This document shows, in pieces, positions 55,201-64,000 of a DNA stretch of 64,000 nucleotides (positions within the stretch are counted from its first letter, which is position 1; every line of letters begins with the position of its first letter). The stretch comes from Solibacillus daqui. GTDB lineage: Bacteria; Bacillota; Bacilli; Bacillales_A; Planococcaceae. The notes beneath the pieces are model-generated. The model ran no database searches. It was not told the DNA's origin and saw nothing but the letters and a program-made list of their open reading frames with translations. Location of the stretch: contig NZ_CP114887.1 of assembly GCF_028747805.1 (NCBI RefSeq), positions 3,676,001 through 3,740,000 on the forward strand, given 5' to 3'. Both the position numbers and the translations under genes were made by a program.

Positions 55201-57141
55201 ATGATTGTCTTACAAGTAAATCAATTATATAAATCCTTTATCACTGATGAAATTTTAAGCGGTGTCAAACTTGAGGTACAACATCGTGACCGCGTAGCAT
55301 TAGTGGGTCGCAACGGTGCAGGTAAATCGACTCTCCTAAAAATTATTGCCGGTCAAATGAGCTATGACTCTGGTGAAATTATTATTCCAAAAGATATTCG
55401 CGTTGGTTATTTAGAGCAGCATGCAGGCATAGATTCGGACTTGTCTATTTGGGACGAAATGATGACAATTTTTAATGCACTGCGTATTCAGGAGCAAAAG
55501 CTGCGTCAACTCGAACAACAAATGGCTGATCCAGCTGTTTATGAAAATAGTGAAATTTATGGACGGGTTATGGCAGAATACGATCAATTGCAGCATGATT
55601 TTAAAGATGCGGGTGGCTATCAATACGAAGCAGATACTCGTTCTGTCTTGCACGGAATGCAATTTTTCCCTGCTGATTATGACAAACCGATTCAATCGCT
55701 ATCAGGTGGTCAACGTACCCGTCTTGCACTTGCGAAACTGTTACTGTCAAAACCTGACTTACTAATACTTGACGAACCGACAAACCATTTAGACATCGAG
55801 ACACTTTCATGGCTAGAAGGCTATTTAAAAGGCTATGACGGCGCTATTTTAATCGTGTCACATGACCGATACTTCCTAGATCAAGTTGTTTCAACTGTTT
55901 ACGAAGTATCACGCACGAAAGTATCAAAATATGTTGGCAACTACAGCGCCTATTTAGATGAAAAAGCAAAAAACTATGAGCGCGACTTGAAGATGTACGA
56001 GCGCCAAATGGATGAAAAGGCTAAACTCGAAACATTTATCCAAAAAAACTTGGCCCGCGCCTCAACAACAAAGATGGCGCAATCACGTCGCAAAGTATTA
56101 GAAAAAACAAACTGGATGGATTCTCCCGATGGCGATGAAAAAAGTGCAAGCTTTGGCTTCACTATTGAACGTCAAAGTGGGAATGACGTATTATCGATTG
56201 ATGACTTAACGATTGGATACCCCGACAAAGAAATCTCATCCAATATTAATATGCGTGTATTCCGTGAAGATCGCCTTGCATTAGTCGGCCCAAACGGTGT
56301 TGGTAAATCCACATTACTAAAAACAATCGTAAAGGATCTAGCCACTTTAACTGGCGATATTCGCTATGGTACAAATGTACAAATCAGCTACTACGACCAG
56401 GAGCAAGCAAAACTGCATTCAAACAAAGCTGTACTAAACGAGCTCTGGGATGAGTGGCCATTAATGAATGAAAAGGATATACGCAGCATTTTAGGTCGCT
56501 TCCTATTTAGTGGTGATGACGTTTCGAAAACCGTCAATTCATTATCTGGTGGCGAAAAGGCACGCTTAGCTTTGGCAAAATTGATGATGCAAAAATCAAA
56601 TTTCCTAGTGCTCGATGAACCTACAAACCACCTAGATTTAGATAGCAAAGAAATTTTAGAAAACGCATTAATCGATTATCCTGGAACGTTATTATTTGTA
56701 TCGCATGACCGTTATTTCATTAACCGCATTGCGACAAAGGTTGTGGAATTATCGGGGACAGGCTCTTTTGAGTATTTAGGGGATTACGATTACTACCTTG
56801 AGAAAAAACAAGAGCTTGAAGAACTAGCAGCGATGAAAGCCGCCGTAACTGAGGCAAAATCACAAGAAACGTCTTCACAAACCAAATCAACATCTATGAT
56901 TGATAAAGATACCAAAAAGCGTGAACGCCAAATTCGACGCACTATTGAAGACATTGAAAAAAATATGGCGACACTTGATGAAAAAATTACTCAGTTTGAA
57001 GAACAACTATGCGACCCAGCTGTTTTCTCAGACCACGAAAAAACATTAGCCATCCAAACTGAACTATCTGAAGCCAAAGAGCAGCACGAAACATTTGAAA
57101 TGGAATGGCTTGAACTAAACGAAGAACTAGAACAGCTATAA
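55201..57141 (+). CDS. ydiF: ABC-F family ATPase (YdiF type)
   Basis: A 646-residue protein with two ABC domains and no membrane segment: Walker A GRNGAGKST and GPNGVGKST, signatures LSGGQRTRLALAKL and LSGGEKARLALAKL, both followed by LDEPTNHLD, joined by the linker typical of ABC-F ribosome factors, and a charged coiled-coil C-terminal region (about 540-646). These proteins act in the ribosomal E site to relieve stalling, some giving antibiotic resistance; this one corresponds to housekeeping YdiF by gene order. GAGGTG precedes ATG. Confidence 0.92.
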   Translation: MIVLQVNQLYKSFITDEILSGVKLEVQHRDRVALVGRNGAGKSTLLKIIAGQMSYDSGEIIIPKDIRVGYLEQHAGIDSDLSIWDEMMTIFNALRIQEQKLRQLEQQMADPAVYENSEIYGRVMAEYDQLQHDFKDAGGYQYEADTRSVLHGMQFFPADYDKPIQSLSGGQRTRLALAKLLLSKPDLLILDEPTNHLDIETLSWLEGYLKGYDGAILIVSHDRYFLDQVVSTVYEVSRTKVSKYVGNYSAYLDEKAKNYERDLKMYERQMDEKAKLETFIQKNLARASTTKMAQSRRKVLEKTNWMDSPDGDEKSASFGFTIERQSGNDVLSIDDLTIGYPDKEISSNINMRVFREDRLALVGPNGVGKSTLLKTIVKDLATLTGDIRYGTNVQISYYDQEQAKLHSNKAVLNELWDEWPLMNEKDIRSILGRFLFSGDDVSKTVNSLSGGEKARLALAKLMMQKSNFLVLDEPTNHLDLDSKEILENALIDYPGTLLFVSHDRYFINRIATKVVELSGTGSFEYLGDYDYYLEKKQELEELAAMKAAVTEAKSQETSSQTKSTSMIDKDTKKRERQIRRTIEDIEKNMATLDEKITQFEEQLCDPAVFSDHEKTLAIQTELSEAKEQHETFEMEWLELNEELEQL

Positions 57142-57270
57142 AGTGAAACTTTGCTCAGTGGGGGTTCCCCCATCCCCACTCACCAATCGGGCTTTTAGGG
57201 ACAGTGAACCCCCCACTTAGCCTTCTCGTTTCATGTACCAGTTTGAAGTAGGCATCTTACTGTCCCTTAA
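57142..57270. repeat. GC-rich folded element after the ABC-F gene
   Basis: Starts right after the ABC-F stop. AGTGGGG / CCCCACT (57157-57163 and 57174-57180), alternatively GGGGG-TT-CCCCC, is followed by AGGGACAGT (57197-57205) pairing perfectly with ACTGTCCCT (57259-57267) around a 53-base interval with another run of C. Much more G+C-rich than its surroundings. Not coding. Confidence 0.6.
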
Positions 57271-57285
57271 TGCGGGATAAAATAT

Positions 57286-57328
57286 GGAGAACGCATGTAT
57301 GTAATAGATATACTCGCGTTCTCCTTTT
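57286..57328. terminator. Convergent terminator (ABC-F / membrane protein)
   Basis: Nine-bp perfect stem GGAGAACGC / GCGTTCTCC with a TTTT tail on the plus strand. Confidence 0.65.
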
Positions 57329-57329
57329 A

Positions 57330-57716
57330 CTATTTCACATGATAACTTTTTAACATTTGTAGCTTTTGATATGCCGTATAGGCCCCATAAATCCAACCAA
57401 AGAATATAATAGTCAATAACGCTATAACTGTATTTAATGCCGCAGTTAGTAACTTCCACGGCGAATTAGCCGTTTTCGTTAGAAACGGTTGTCTTGCCCC
57501 GATACGGATACTATGAAAAATATCGACCATCTGACTTCTCCCATATACAAGCGCTAACGGATATAAAACCAGCGCGAAAATTATAAAGATGCCACTAAAC
57601 GAAGCTAAAAATACACCATTCCCTGTACTACTCAATAAATAAAGGACACCTATTAAAATCACCACGCCAAATACAAGCAATACAATCATTTTGTTGCGTT
57701 CTTTTAAATAATTCAT
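57330..57716 (-). CDS. Hypothetical membrane protein, 128 aa
   Basis: Three hydrophobic helices: MIVLLVFGVVILIGVLYLL, FSGIFIIFALVLYPLALVY and LLTAALNTVIALLTIIFFGW, with a basic loop between the second and third. No catalytic motif seen; family not recognised. AGGGGATG precedes ATG. Single gene, convergent with the ABC-F gene. Confidence 0.7.
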   Translation of the reverse strand: MNYLKERNKMIVLLVFGVVILIGVLYLLSSTGNGVFLASFSGIFIIFALVLYPLALVYGRSQMVDIFHSIRIGARQPFLTKTANSPWKLLTAALNTVIALLTIIFFGWIYGAYTAYQKLQMLKSYHVK

Positions 57717-58220
57717 GAAAACATCCCCTATTCCGTTGTTTTTACACTATACCCATATCTAAAGAAAATCCTAACCTCTTCATCATTATTGTGTAATACC
57801 AATGAATAATTCATTTCCAGTTGACCATTCGACATATATATAGGTCAATACGCTGAATTTCGACAAAATAACCCACAATTTTATTCACAAAATAAATGCA
57901 GTCATATCAACATATCAACAGTGTTTTCCACATTATCCACATTTAAAATTATTTTTATTCACATTACCTTGTGAAAAAATAGCCACTACATATAGATAAA
58001 TCACAAGTTTTCCACAAGTTATTCACACTTTGTGTATAAGTACGCATGTTCGCACATCTTTTTGAGGATTAATCACTTTTTCTGTGGATAATTTTTCAGA
58101 AAAATTGTACATTAAATAAAAAGTTGTTATAAAAGACATTTTCATATCATAAAATACAAGTTACGACTATTTTATATTATTCTAAAAAATCTTTTCATTT
58201 CTCTTACTTAAAATTCCATA
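57717..58220. other. Intergenic region with DnaA-box cluster
   Basis: About 500 bases between tsaD and the membrane protein gene. The only structure is the box cluster listed at 57881-58091. The rest is plain A/T-rich DNA. Confidence 0.6.
57881..58091. promoter_or_regulatory. Cluster of DnaA boxes
   Basis: Six perfect matches to TTATNCACA: 57881-57889, 57933-57941, 57955-57963, 58019-58027 (plus strand), 58031-58039 and 58083-58091 (minus strand). Three more have one mismatch: 57924-57932, 57970-57978 (minus) and 58008-58016. No dnaA, dnaN or AT-rich unwinding arrangement is nearby, so it is not oriC; a DnaA-titrating or regulatory cluster is more likely. Confidence 0.75.
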
Positions 58221-58268
58221 GAAAAAAGCATGATGAATCGGATTACTACTTTCCATTTCATCATGCTT
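58221..58268 (-). terminator. Terminator of the tsa operon
   Basis: Twelve-bp perfect stem AAGCATGATGAA / TTCATCATGCTT with six T on the minus strand, just after tsaD. Confidence 0.85.
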
Positions 58269-58277
58269 ACTATATGT

Positions 58278-59291
58278 TTATTTCCAGCTAGTTAATTCCA
58301 TACCAGGACGTCCATTCATCGCTAAATTCCCGCGCACACCTGCTTCATACATTTGATAAGCAGCTGCACCAATCATTGCAGCATTATCTGTACATAATTT
58401 TAACGGTGGTACGAAAAATGGAATACCTTCTTGTTCAAATGCTGTTTCAAGTGCACTACGTAAACCTTTGTTCGCCGATACACCACCTGCTGCAATCACT
58501 TGCTTCACACCAAATTCACGTGCTGCACGCACGGTTTTAGCCGTTAATACCTCAACAACACTATCTTGGAAACCTTTTGCGACTTGCTCTGGAATGATTT
58601 CCTCACCACGTTGATCCATATTATGCTTGTAGTTGATAACCGCCGATTTTAACCCACTAAAGCTAAAATCATACGAACCTTCTTCTAACCAAACTCGTGG
58701 GAATTTCACCGCTTCCGTTGCCTCATGCGCTAAACGGTCAATATGAGGTCCCCCTGGATATGGCATGTTTAACACACGTGCTACTTTGTCATATGCCTCA
58801 CCAGCTGCATCGTCTCGCGTTTCACCGATTACTTCAAATGATCCATGCTCGCGCATAAATACAAGTTCTGTATGACCGCCAGATACGACTAAAGCAAGCA
58901 ACGGAAATTCCATTGGCTGTACTAAATTATTCGCATAAATATGTCCCGCAATATGATGTGTGCCGATTAACGGTAACCCATTCACAAAGGCAAATGCTTT
59001 TGCTGCATTAATACCGATTAATAACGCCCCAACTAACCCTGGTCCCTCTGTTACAGCTACTGCTGTCAATTCCTTTGGTACCATTTCAGCTTGCTTCAAC
59101 GCTTCTTCTAACACAATTGTCATTTGCTCTACATGATGGCGTGACGCAATTTCTGGCACAACTCCACCAAAGCGCTTATGACTCTCAATTTGAGATGATA
59201 CGACATTAGAAATAATTTCAGTACCATTTTTAATAATTGCCGCTGCTGTTTCATCGCAGCTTGTTTCTATTGCTAATATATAATGATCCAT
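58278..59291 (-). CDS. tsaD: tRNA threonylcarbamoyladenosine transferase TsaD
   Basis: Transfers the threonylcarbamoyl group to A37 of ANN-decoding tRNAs with TsaB and TsaE. The 337-residue product starts [20 protein letters not shown] and has the metal-binding [10 protein letters not shown] motif (about 112-121), VSGGHTELV and [12 protein letters not shown]. Start ATG 59291 overlaps the rimI stop by one base (TAATG), so it is translationally coupled. Confidence 0.96.
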   Translation of the reverse strand: MDHYILAIETSCDETAAAIIKNGTEIISNVVSSQIESHKRFGGVVPEIASRHHVEQMTIVLEEALKQAEMVPKELTAVAVTEGPGLVGALLIGINAAKAFAFVNGLPLIGTHHIAGHIYANNLVQPMEFPLLALVVSGGHTELVFMREHGSFEVIGETRDDAAGEAYDKVARVLNMPYPGGPHIDRLAHEATEAVKFPRVWLEEGSYDFSFSGLKSAVINYKHNMDQRGEEIIPEQVAKGFQDSVVEVLTAKTVRAAREFGVKQVIAAGGVSANKGLRSALETAFEQEGIPFFVPPLKLCTDNAAMIGAAAYQMYEAGVRGNLAMNGRPGMELTSWK

Positions 59292-59734
59292 TATAAATTC
59301 ACCCACATTACTAACGCATTTTCTTGATTATCCGTATAGTAGCCTTTACGAATACCACCATCTTGGAAGCCAAGTTTGCGATATAAATTTTGCGCAACGG
59401 TGTTTGTTACGCGTACTTCTAAACTCATAACATCCATATTCGCTTCTTTAGCAACACGCACTGCTTCACGCATTAACGCTTCACCAATACCTTGTCCACG
59501 AACTGATTCAACAACCGCCACATTCGTAATTTGTGCTGTATCAATAACAAGCCATAGACCGCAAAATCCAACGAGTTCACCAGCTTCATTTTCCGCTACT
59601 AAATAATGCGAAAACTGATTTTCGTTCAACTCATAGTAAAAAGAATCTAACGTCCAAGGTGTTGGAAACGTCGCAACCTCAATCGCATGAACTGTCGGAA
59701 CATCTTCAAGCGTCATTTTACGATACTGTACCAT
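59291..59734 (-). CDS. rimI: Ribosomal protein S18-alanine N-acetyltransferase
   Basis: A 147-residue GNAT acetyltransferase: [20 protein letters not shown], the acetyl-CoA motif [11 protein letters not shown] and [18 protein letters not shown], all typical of RimI. Placed between tsaB and tsaD as in many Bacillales. One-base TAATG overlaps on both sides. Confidence 0.93.
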   Translation of the reverse strand: MVQYRKMTLEDVPTVHAIEVATFPTPWTLDSFYYELNENQFSHYLVAENEAGELVGFCGLWLVIDTAQITNVAVVESVRGQGIGEALMREAVRVAKEANMDVMSLEVRVTNTVAQNLYRKLGFQDGGIRKGYYTDNQENALVMWVNL

Positions 59735-60438
59735 TATTGTTGCTCCTTTTTCTGTTCCTTAATCCAGTTCGCTTCAGCCTCAGCAATACGACGATACTGT
59801 GGTACAAATGCATGAACCGCATCTACTGAAGGCAGCTCTTGTACCTCTGCTACTGCAATTAGCTCTGACGCACGTGGTAAGTCTAGAGTATAGGGCACAC
59901 GGACAGCACGTTCACCTAATACTTCCTGAATTTTTTCAAAATAAACCTCAACATCTGTACCTACAAATAATACTGGACGTTTTAATGCATCTAGCTTAGT
60001 TAATAATCCATCAATATGATCATGGTGGTCCTCGATAACTGGCGTTTGCGTAATTCCTTCGTAAACTCCGGCATAAACGTTTTGACGACGTGCATCAAAC
60101 AACGCACAAACCGTATAGTTAGACACGCGTACATTCGCGGCTAATACCTTTAAACTTGATACACCTACTAAGGGCTTTTGCAATGACCAGGCTAATGTTT
60201 TTGCTAATGTAACTCCAATACGCACACCCGTGTACGAACCTGGCCCTTCTGATACCGCTATCGCATCGATTTCAGTTGATGTAATTCCTGCTTTGTTTAT
60301 CACTTCTTCAATAGCAGGCATCGCACCTACTGAATGCGTTAATTTAATATTTTGTACAACTTCTGCTACCACTTTACCATCTTTAACTATTGCAATAGAA
60401 AGCGGGGCATTTGCTGTTTCAATCCCTAACCAAATCAT
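59734..60438 (-). CDS. tsaB: tRNA threonylcarbamoylation protein TsaB
   Basis: A 234-residue ASKHA-fold partner of TsaD: GIETANAPLSIAIV start and VSEGPGSYTGVRIGV motif (about 64-78). It lacks the TsaD metal site. It overlaps tsaE by 4 bases (ATGA) and rimI by one. Confidence 0.95.
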   Translation of the reverse strand: MIWLGIETANAPLSIAIVKDGKVVAEVVQNIKLTHSVGAMPAIEEVINKAGITSTEIDAIAVSEGPGSYTGVRIGVTLAKTLAWSLQKPLVGVSSLKVLAANVRVSNYTVCALFDARRQNVYAGVYEGITQTPVIEDHHDHIDGLLTKLDALKRPVLFVGTDVEVYFEKIQEVLGERAVRVPYTLDLPRASELIAVAEVQELPSVDAVHAFVPQYRRIAEAEANWIKEQKKEQQ

Positions 60439-60887
60439 TTTATTAACTCCTTACAAAGGCGCATGTATTTCTCACCTACTGGTTTTAATACAAATTTTCG
60501 ACTTGTATCATCAATACGTGTAATTTCTATTGCCAAATGTTCTTTTGGTAGCTCATCTTCTATTAAATGTGCCCATTCAACAACTGTTACCGCATCTCCA
60601 TAAAAGATTTCATCCCAACCTAAATCCTCATCACTATCCTCTAAACGATAGACATCTAAATGGTTTAAGGCAATACGTCCCTCATACTGCTTCATAATCG
60701 TAAATGTGGGGCTATTCACCGTACGTTTGATGCCTAATCCCTTTGCAAAGCTTTGCGTAAATGTCGTCTTACCGGCACCTAAGTCGCCTTCTAACGTAAT
60801 TGTATATTGTGGCTCAACTAATGTAGCCAACGTTAAAGCAAGTGCTTGTGTTTCTTCTAATGTATATACTTGTTTTTCAAATATCAT
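60435..60887 (-). CDS. tsaE: tRNA threonylcarbamoylation ATPase TsaE
   Basis: A 150-residue P-loop ATPase: GDLGAGKTTFTQSFAKGLG Walker A (about 35-53), NSPTFTIMKQYEG switch and LNHLDVYRLED. First gene of the tsaE-tsaB-rimI-tsaD operon. Confidence 0.95.
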   Translation of the reverse strand: MIFEKQVYTLEETQALALTLATLVEPQYTITLEGDLGAGKTTFTQSFAKGLGIKRTVNSPTFTIMKQYEGRIALNHLDVYRLEDSDEDLGWDEIFYGDAVTVVEWAHLIEDELPKEHLAIEITRIDDTSRKFVLKPVGEKYMRLCKELIK

Positions 60888-60973
60888 ATTGTGCTTCCTT
60901 CCACAAAAAAATCCTCTACTTCTAGTTTACTTGAAGTAGCTCAATTGTTCAAAATGTATCACTTATTTCATGC

Positions 60974-61013
60974 ATAACAAAAAGCCTTATTAGCAAATCG
61001 CCAATAAGACTTT
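60974..61013 (-). terminator. Terminator of the 112-aa lipoprotein-like gene
   Basis: Eleven-pair stem AAAGCCTTATT / AATAAGACTTT followed by TTTTTG on the minus strand. Confidence 0.75.
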
Positions 61014-61016
61014 CAT

Positions 61017-61355
61017 TTATCGTGAAGAATTACCTCGACGTTCAACAATTTCTTTTTTCGTAACTTTATCGTCTTTAAAAGTTAGTCTGAAGCCTTGCGT
61101 CAATAGTAACTCATCATTCCACTCATATACATTTTTTTTAATTTCTTTCCCTGCCCCACCGGCAATTTTTACAACCTCCATGTAAGGCATGCCGACTTTT
61201 ACTTGCTCATATTCTTGTTCGTTCATATATTTTTGCCATCTATGTGCATTACTTTCTTCAATTTCTAAAATTTCATCTTTACAAGCCTTAGTACTCAAAA
61301 TTAGCAAGAAGATGAGACAAATGGCCAGGCACACTAATAAACCGTTTTTATTCAT
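61017..61355 (-). CDS. Small exported protein resembling DUF3862/BLIP-like domains
   Basis: A 112-residue protein with an N-terminal hydrophobic segment (GLLVCLAICLIFLLILSTKA, then C) and a compact domain: EYEQVKVGMPYMEVVKIAGG followed by aromatic-rich strands and a basic end. The VKxGMxYxEVVxIxGG pattern is that of the SmpA/BLIP/DUF3862 superfamily. AGGAGG lies seven bases before ATG 61355. Whether it is a lipoprotein (STKAC) or a membrane-anchored protein is open. Confidence 0.65.
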   Translation of the reverse strand: MNKNGLLVCLAICLIFLLILSTKACKDEILEIEESNAHRWQKYMNEQEYEQVKVGMPYMEVVKIAGGAGKEIKKNVYEWNDELLLTQGFRLTFKDDKVTKKEIVERRGNSSR

Positions 61356-61433
61356 CAACACTCCTCCTTAACAGCTTAGGGAATTTTTTCCCGCAAGGGT
61401 AGTGTTCAAAACATATGCTTTACAAACCAAATA

Positions 61434-61459
61434 AAGTAATCCGCTTTTGCGAATTACTT
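61434..61459 (-). terminator. Terminator of tRNA-Asp
   Basis: Eleven-pair stem AAGTAATCCGC / GCGAATTACTT (one G-U) with TTTATTT on the minus strand, 18 bases after the CCA. Confidence 0.75.
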
Positions 61460-61476
61460 GGAATAGTCAATGTATA

Positions 61477-61552
61477 TGGCGGTCCCGACCGGGATCGAAC
61501 CGGCGATCTCCTGCGTGACAGGCAGGCATGTTAACCGCTACACCACGGGACC
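61477..61552 (-). tRNA. tRNA-Asp (anticodon GTC)
   Basis: Acceptor arms GGTCCCG / CGGGACC, D-arm with TAGCGGTTAA, anticodon stem CCTGC / GCAGG with loop CTGTCAC (anticodon GTC), T-arm GGTTCGATCCC, discriminator G and an encoded CCA. Confidence 0.97.
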
Positions 61553-61583
61553 ATTTTTTTATTAACTCTCTCGGACAATATTT

Positions 61584-61612
61584 ATTTTATCAGATATTAT
61601 CTTTTATAACAA
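61584..61612 (-). promoter_or_regulatory. Promoter of tRNA-Asp
   Basis: TTGTTA (61607-61612), 17-bp spacer, TAAAAT (61584-61589), downstream of the rRNA operon terminator; the tRNA thus has its own promoter. Confidence 0.55.
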
Positions 61613-61798
61613 TTACTTTTTTAAAAAACTTTTTTCTTCTTTAATTTGTTTTTCTCTAAAATCCTAAATTTTAATCTTCTAAAAATTAGTAGATAAAATT
61701 AACTTTTATATTAAAATCCCCACAAATTCTTGCAGTGATTTTTTAATCTATTTGCAATTCAGATAAATTAAGTAGATTAATCATGAATTTTTTTAAAA

Positions 61799-61829
61799 TA
61801 TAAAAAACCACTGATTGCTCAGTGGTTTT
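61799..61829 (-). terminator. Terminator of the rRNA operon
   Basis: Eleven-bp perfect stem AAAACCACTGA / TCAGTGGTTTT followed by a T run on the minus strand, directly after 5S. Confidence 0.88.
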
Positions 61830-61836
61830 CATTCGT

Positions 61837-61953
61837 GCGAAGCGACGTTCTACTCTCACAGGGGGAAACCCCCAACTACCATCGACGCTAAAGAGCTTAA
61901 CTTCTGTGTTCGGTATGGGAACAGGTGTGACCTCTTTGCCATCATCACTTCAC
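61837..61953 (-). rRNA. rrf: 5S ribosomal RNA
   Basis: Minus-strand sequence contains the conserved AGAGGTCACACCTGTTCCC, CATACCGAACACAGAAGTTA and GTGAGAGTAG segments. Ends were set by pairing GTGAAGTGAT with GTCGCTTCGC (helix I), giving 117 bases. Confidence 0.95.
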
Positions 61954-62028
61954 TTATTAAATTGAAAGTTTGTTCTTTCAAAACTGGATAAACGGTTCAT
62001 TGATATTCATAAACATGTGGTTAAGTCC

Positions 62029-64000
<1,972 letters not shown>

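Noticed and set aside
57217..57459. 80-codon minus-strand frame over the GC-rich element
   Set aside because: Crosses a terminator and a folded element, and overlaps the membrane protein gene in another frame.
57881..58091. Replication origin
   Set aside because: DnaA boxes are dense, but there is no dnaA/dnaN context and no clear unwinding element.

Overview
The window looks like chromosome of a low-GC, endospore-forming Bacillales species, most likely Planococcaceae (Solibacillus/Lysinibacillus-like). The reasons are A+T-rich codon use, Bacillus subtilis-like gene order (yeaC-yeaD-yebA-guaA; tsaE-tsaB-rimI-tsaD-ydiF-rex-tatA-tatC-ydiL-groESL), a spore germination receptor operon, an S-layer-homology protein, a SAM riboswitch, a guanine riboswitch, a perfect CIRCE element, and a cobalamin-dependent MetH. 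The genus is inference. Nearly all of the window is ordinary chromosome; no prophage, CRISPR array or intact insertion sequence was seen.

Layout. 1-1.5 kb: end of an aminotransferase gene, a truncated ISL3-type transposase and a 52-aa gene. 1.8-9.5 kb (minus): guaA behind a guanine riboswitch, a second guaA-like gene whose glutaminase domain has decayed, and yebA-yeaD-yeaC (transglutaminase-like, DUF58, MoxR). 10-17.5 kb: a DUF4230 protein, pncB-nadE (NAD salvage), glnK-amtB behind two GlnR/TnrA boxes, an orphan ABC ATPase and proline dehydrogenase. 17.6-21.1 kb: an XRE regulator and the des-desK-desR membrane-fluidity system. 21.2-25.2 kb: a germination operon (A-C-B order) whose A gene has an in-frame TAA. 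25.7-33.4 kb: a GNAT acetyltransferase, metH and yitJ under a SAM-I riboswitch, and hemY/cgoX. 33.5-38.6 kb: HemAT oxygen sensor, an unknown gene, a Sel1-repeat protein, a LysR regulator and a divergent carboxylesterase.

38.7-47.8 kb is the most interesting part: a six-gene operon whose products (Fe-type alcohol dehydrogenase, alpha/beta hydrolase, type I Baeyer-Villiger monooxygenase, aldehyde dehydrogenase, MFS transporter, short-chain dehydrogenase) would carry out every step from a cyclic alcohol through ketone and lactone to a dicarboxylic acid, as in the cyclohexanol (chn) and cyclopentanol (cpn) pathways. A divergent LuxR-type regulator and a perfect cre site complete it. The block is bracketed by a perfect 55-bp direct repeat of the 3' end of the neighbouring SLH-GDSL gene, the signature of a genomic island that inserted at a gene end and rebuilt it.

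47.8-64 kb returns to conserved chromosome: SLH esterase, groESL, tatAC, rex, ABC-F protein, the tsaE/B/D and rimI operon, tRNA-Asp, 5S and the 3' two thirds of 23S rRNA, all on the minus strand except the CPBP protease and the ABC-F gene. Unexplained structure includes a pair of related hairpin elements (26.27 and 54.94 kb) with apparent covariation, a GC-rich folded element after the ABC-F gene, and a dense DnaA-box cluster at 57.88-58.09 kb.
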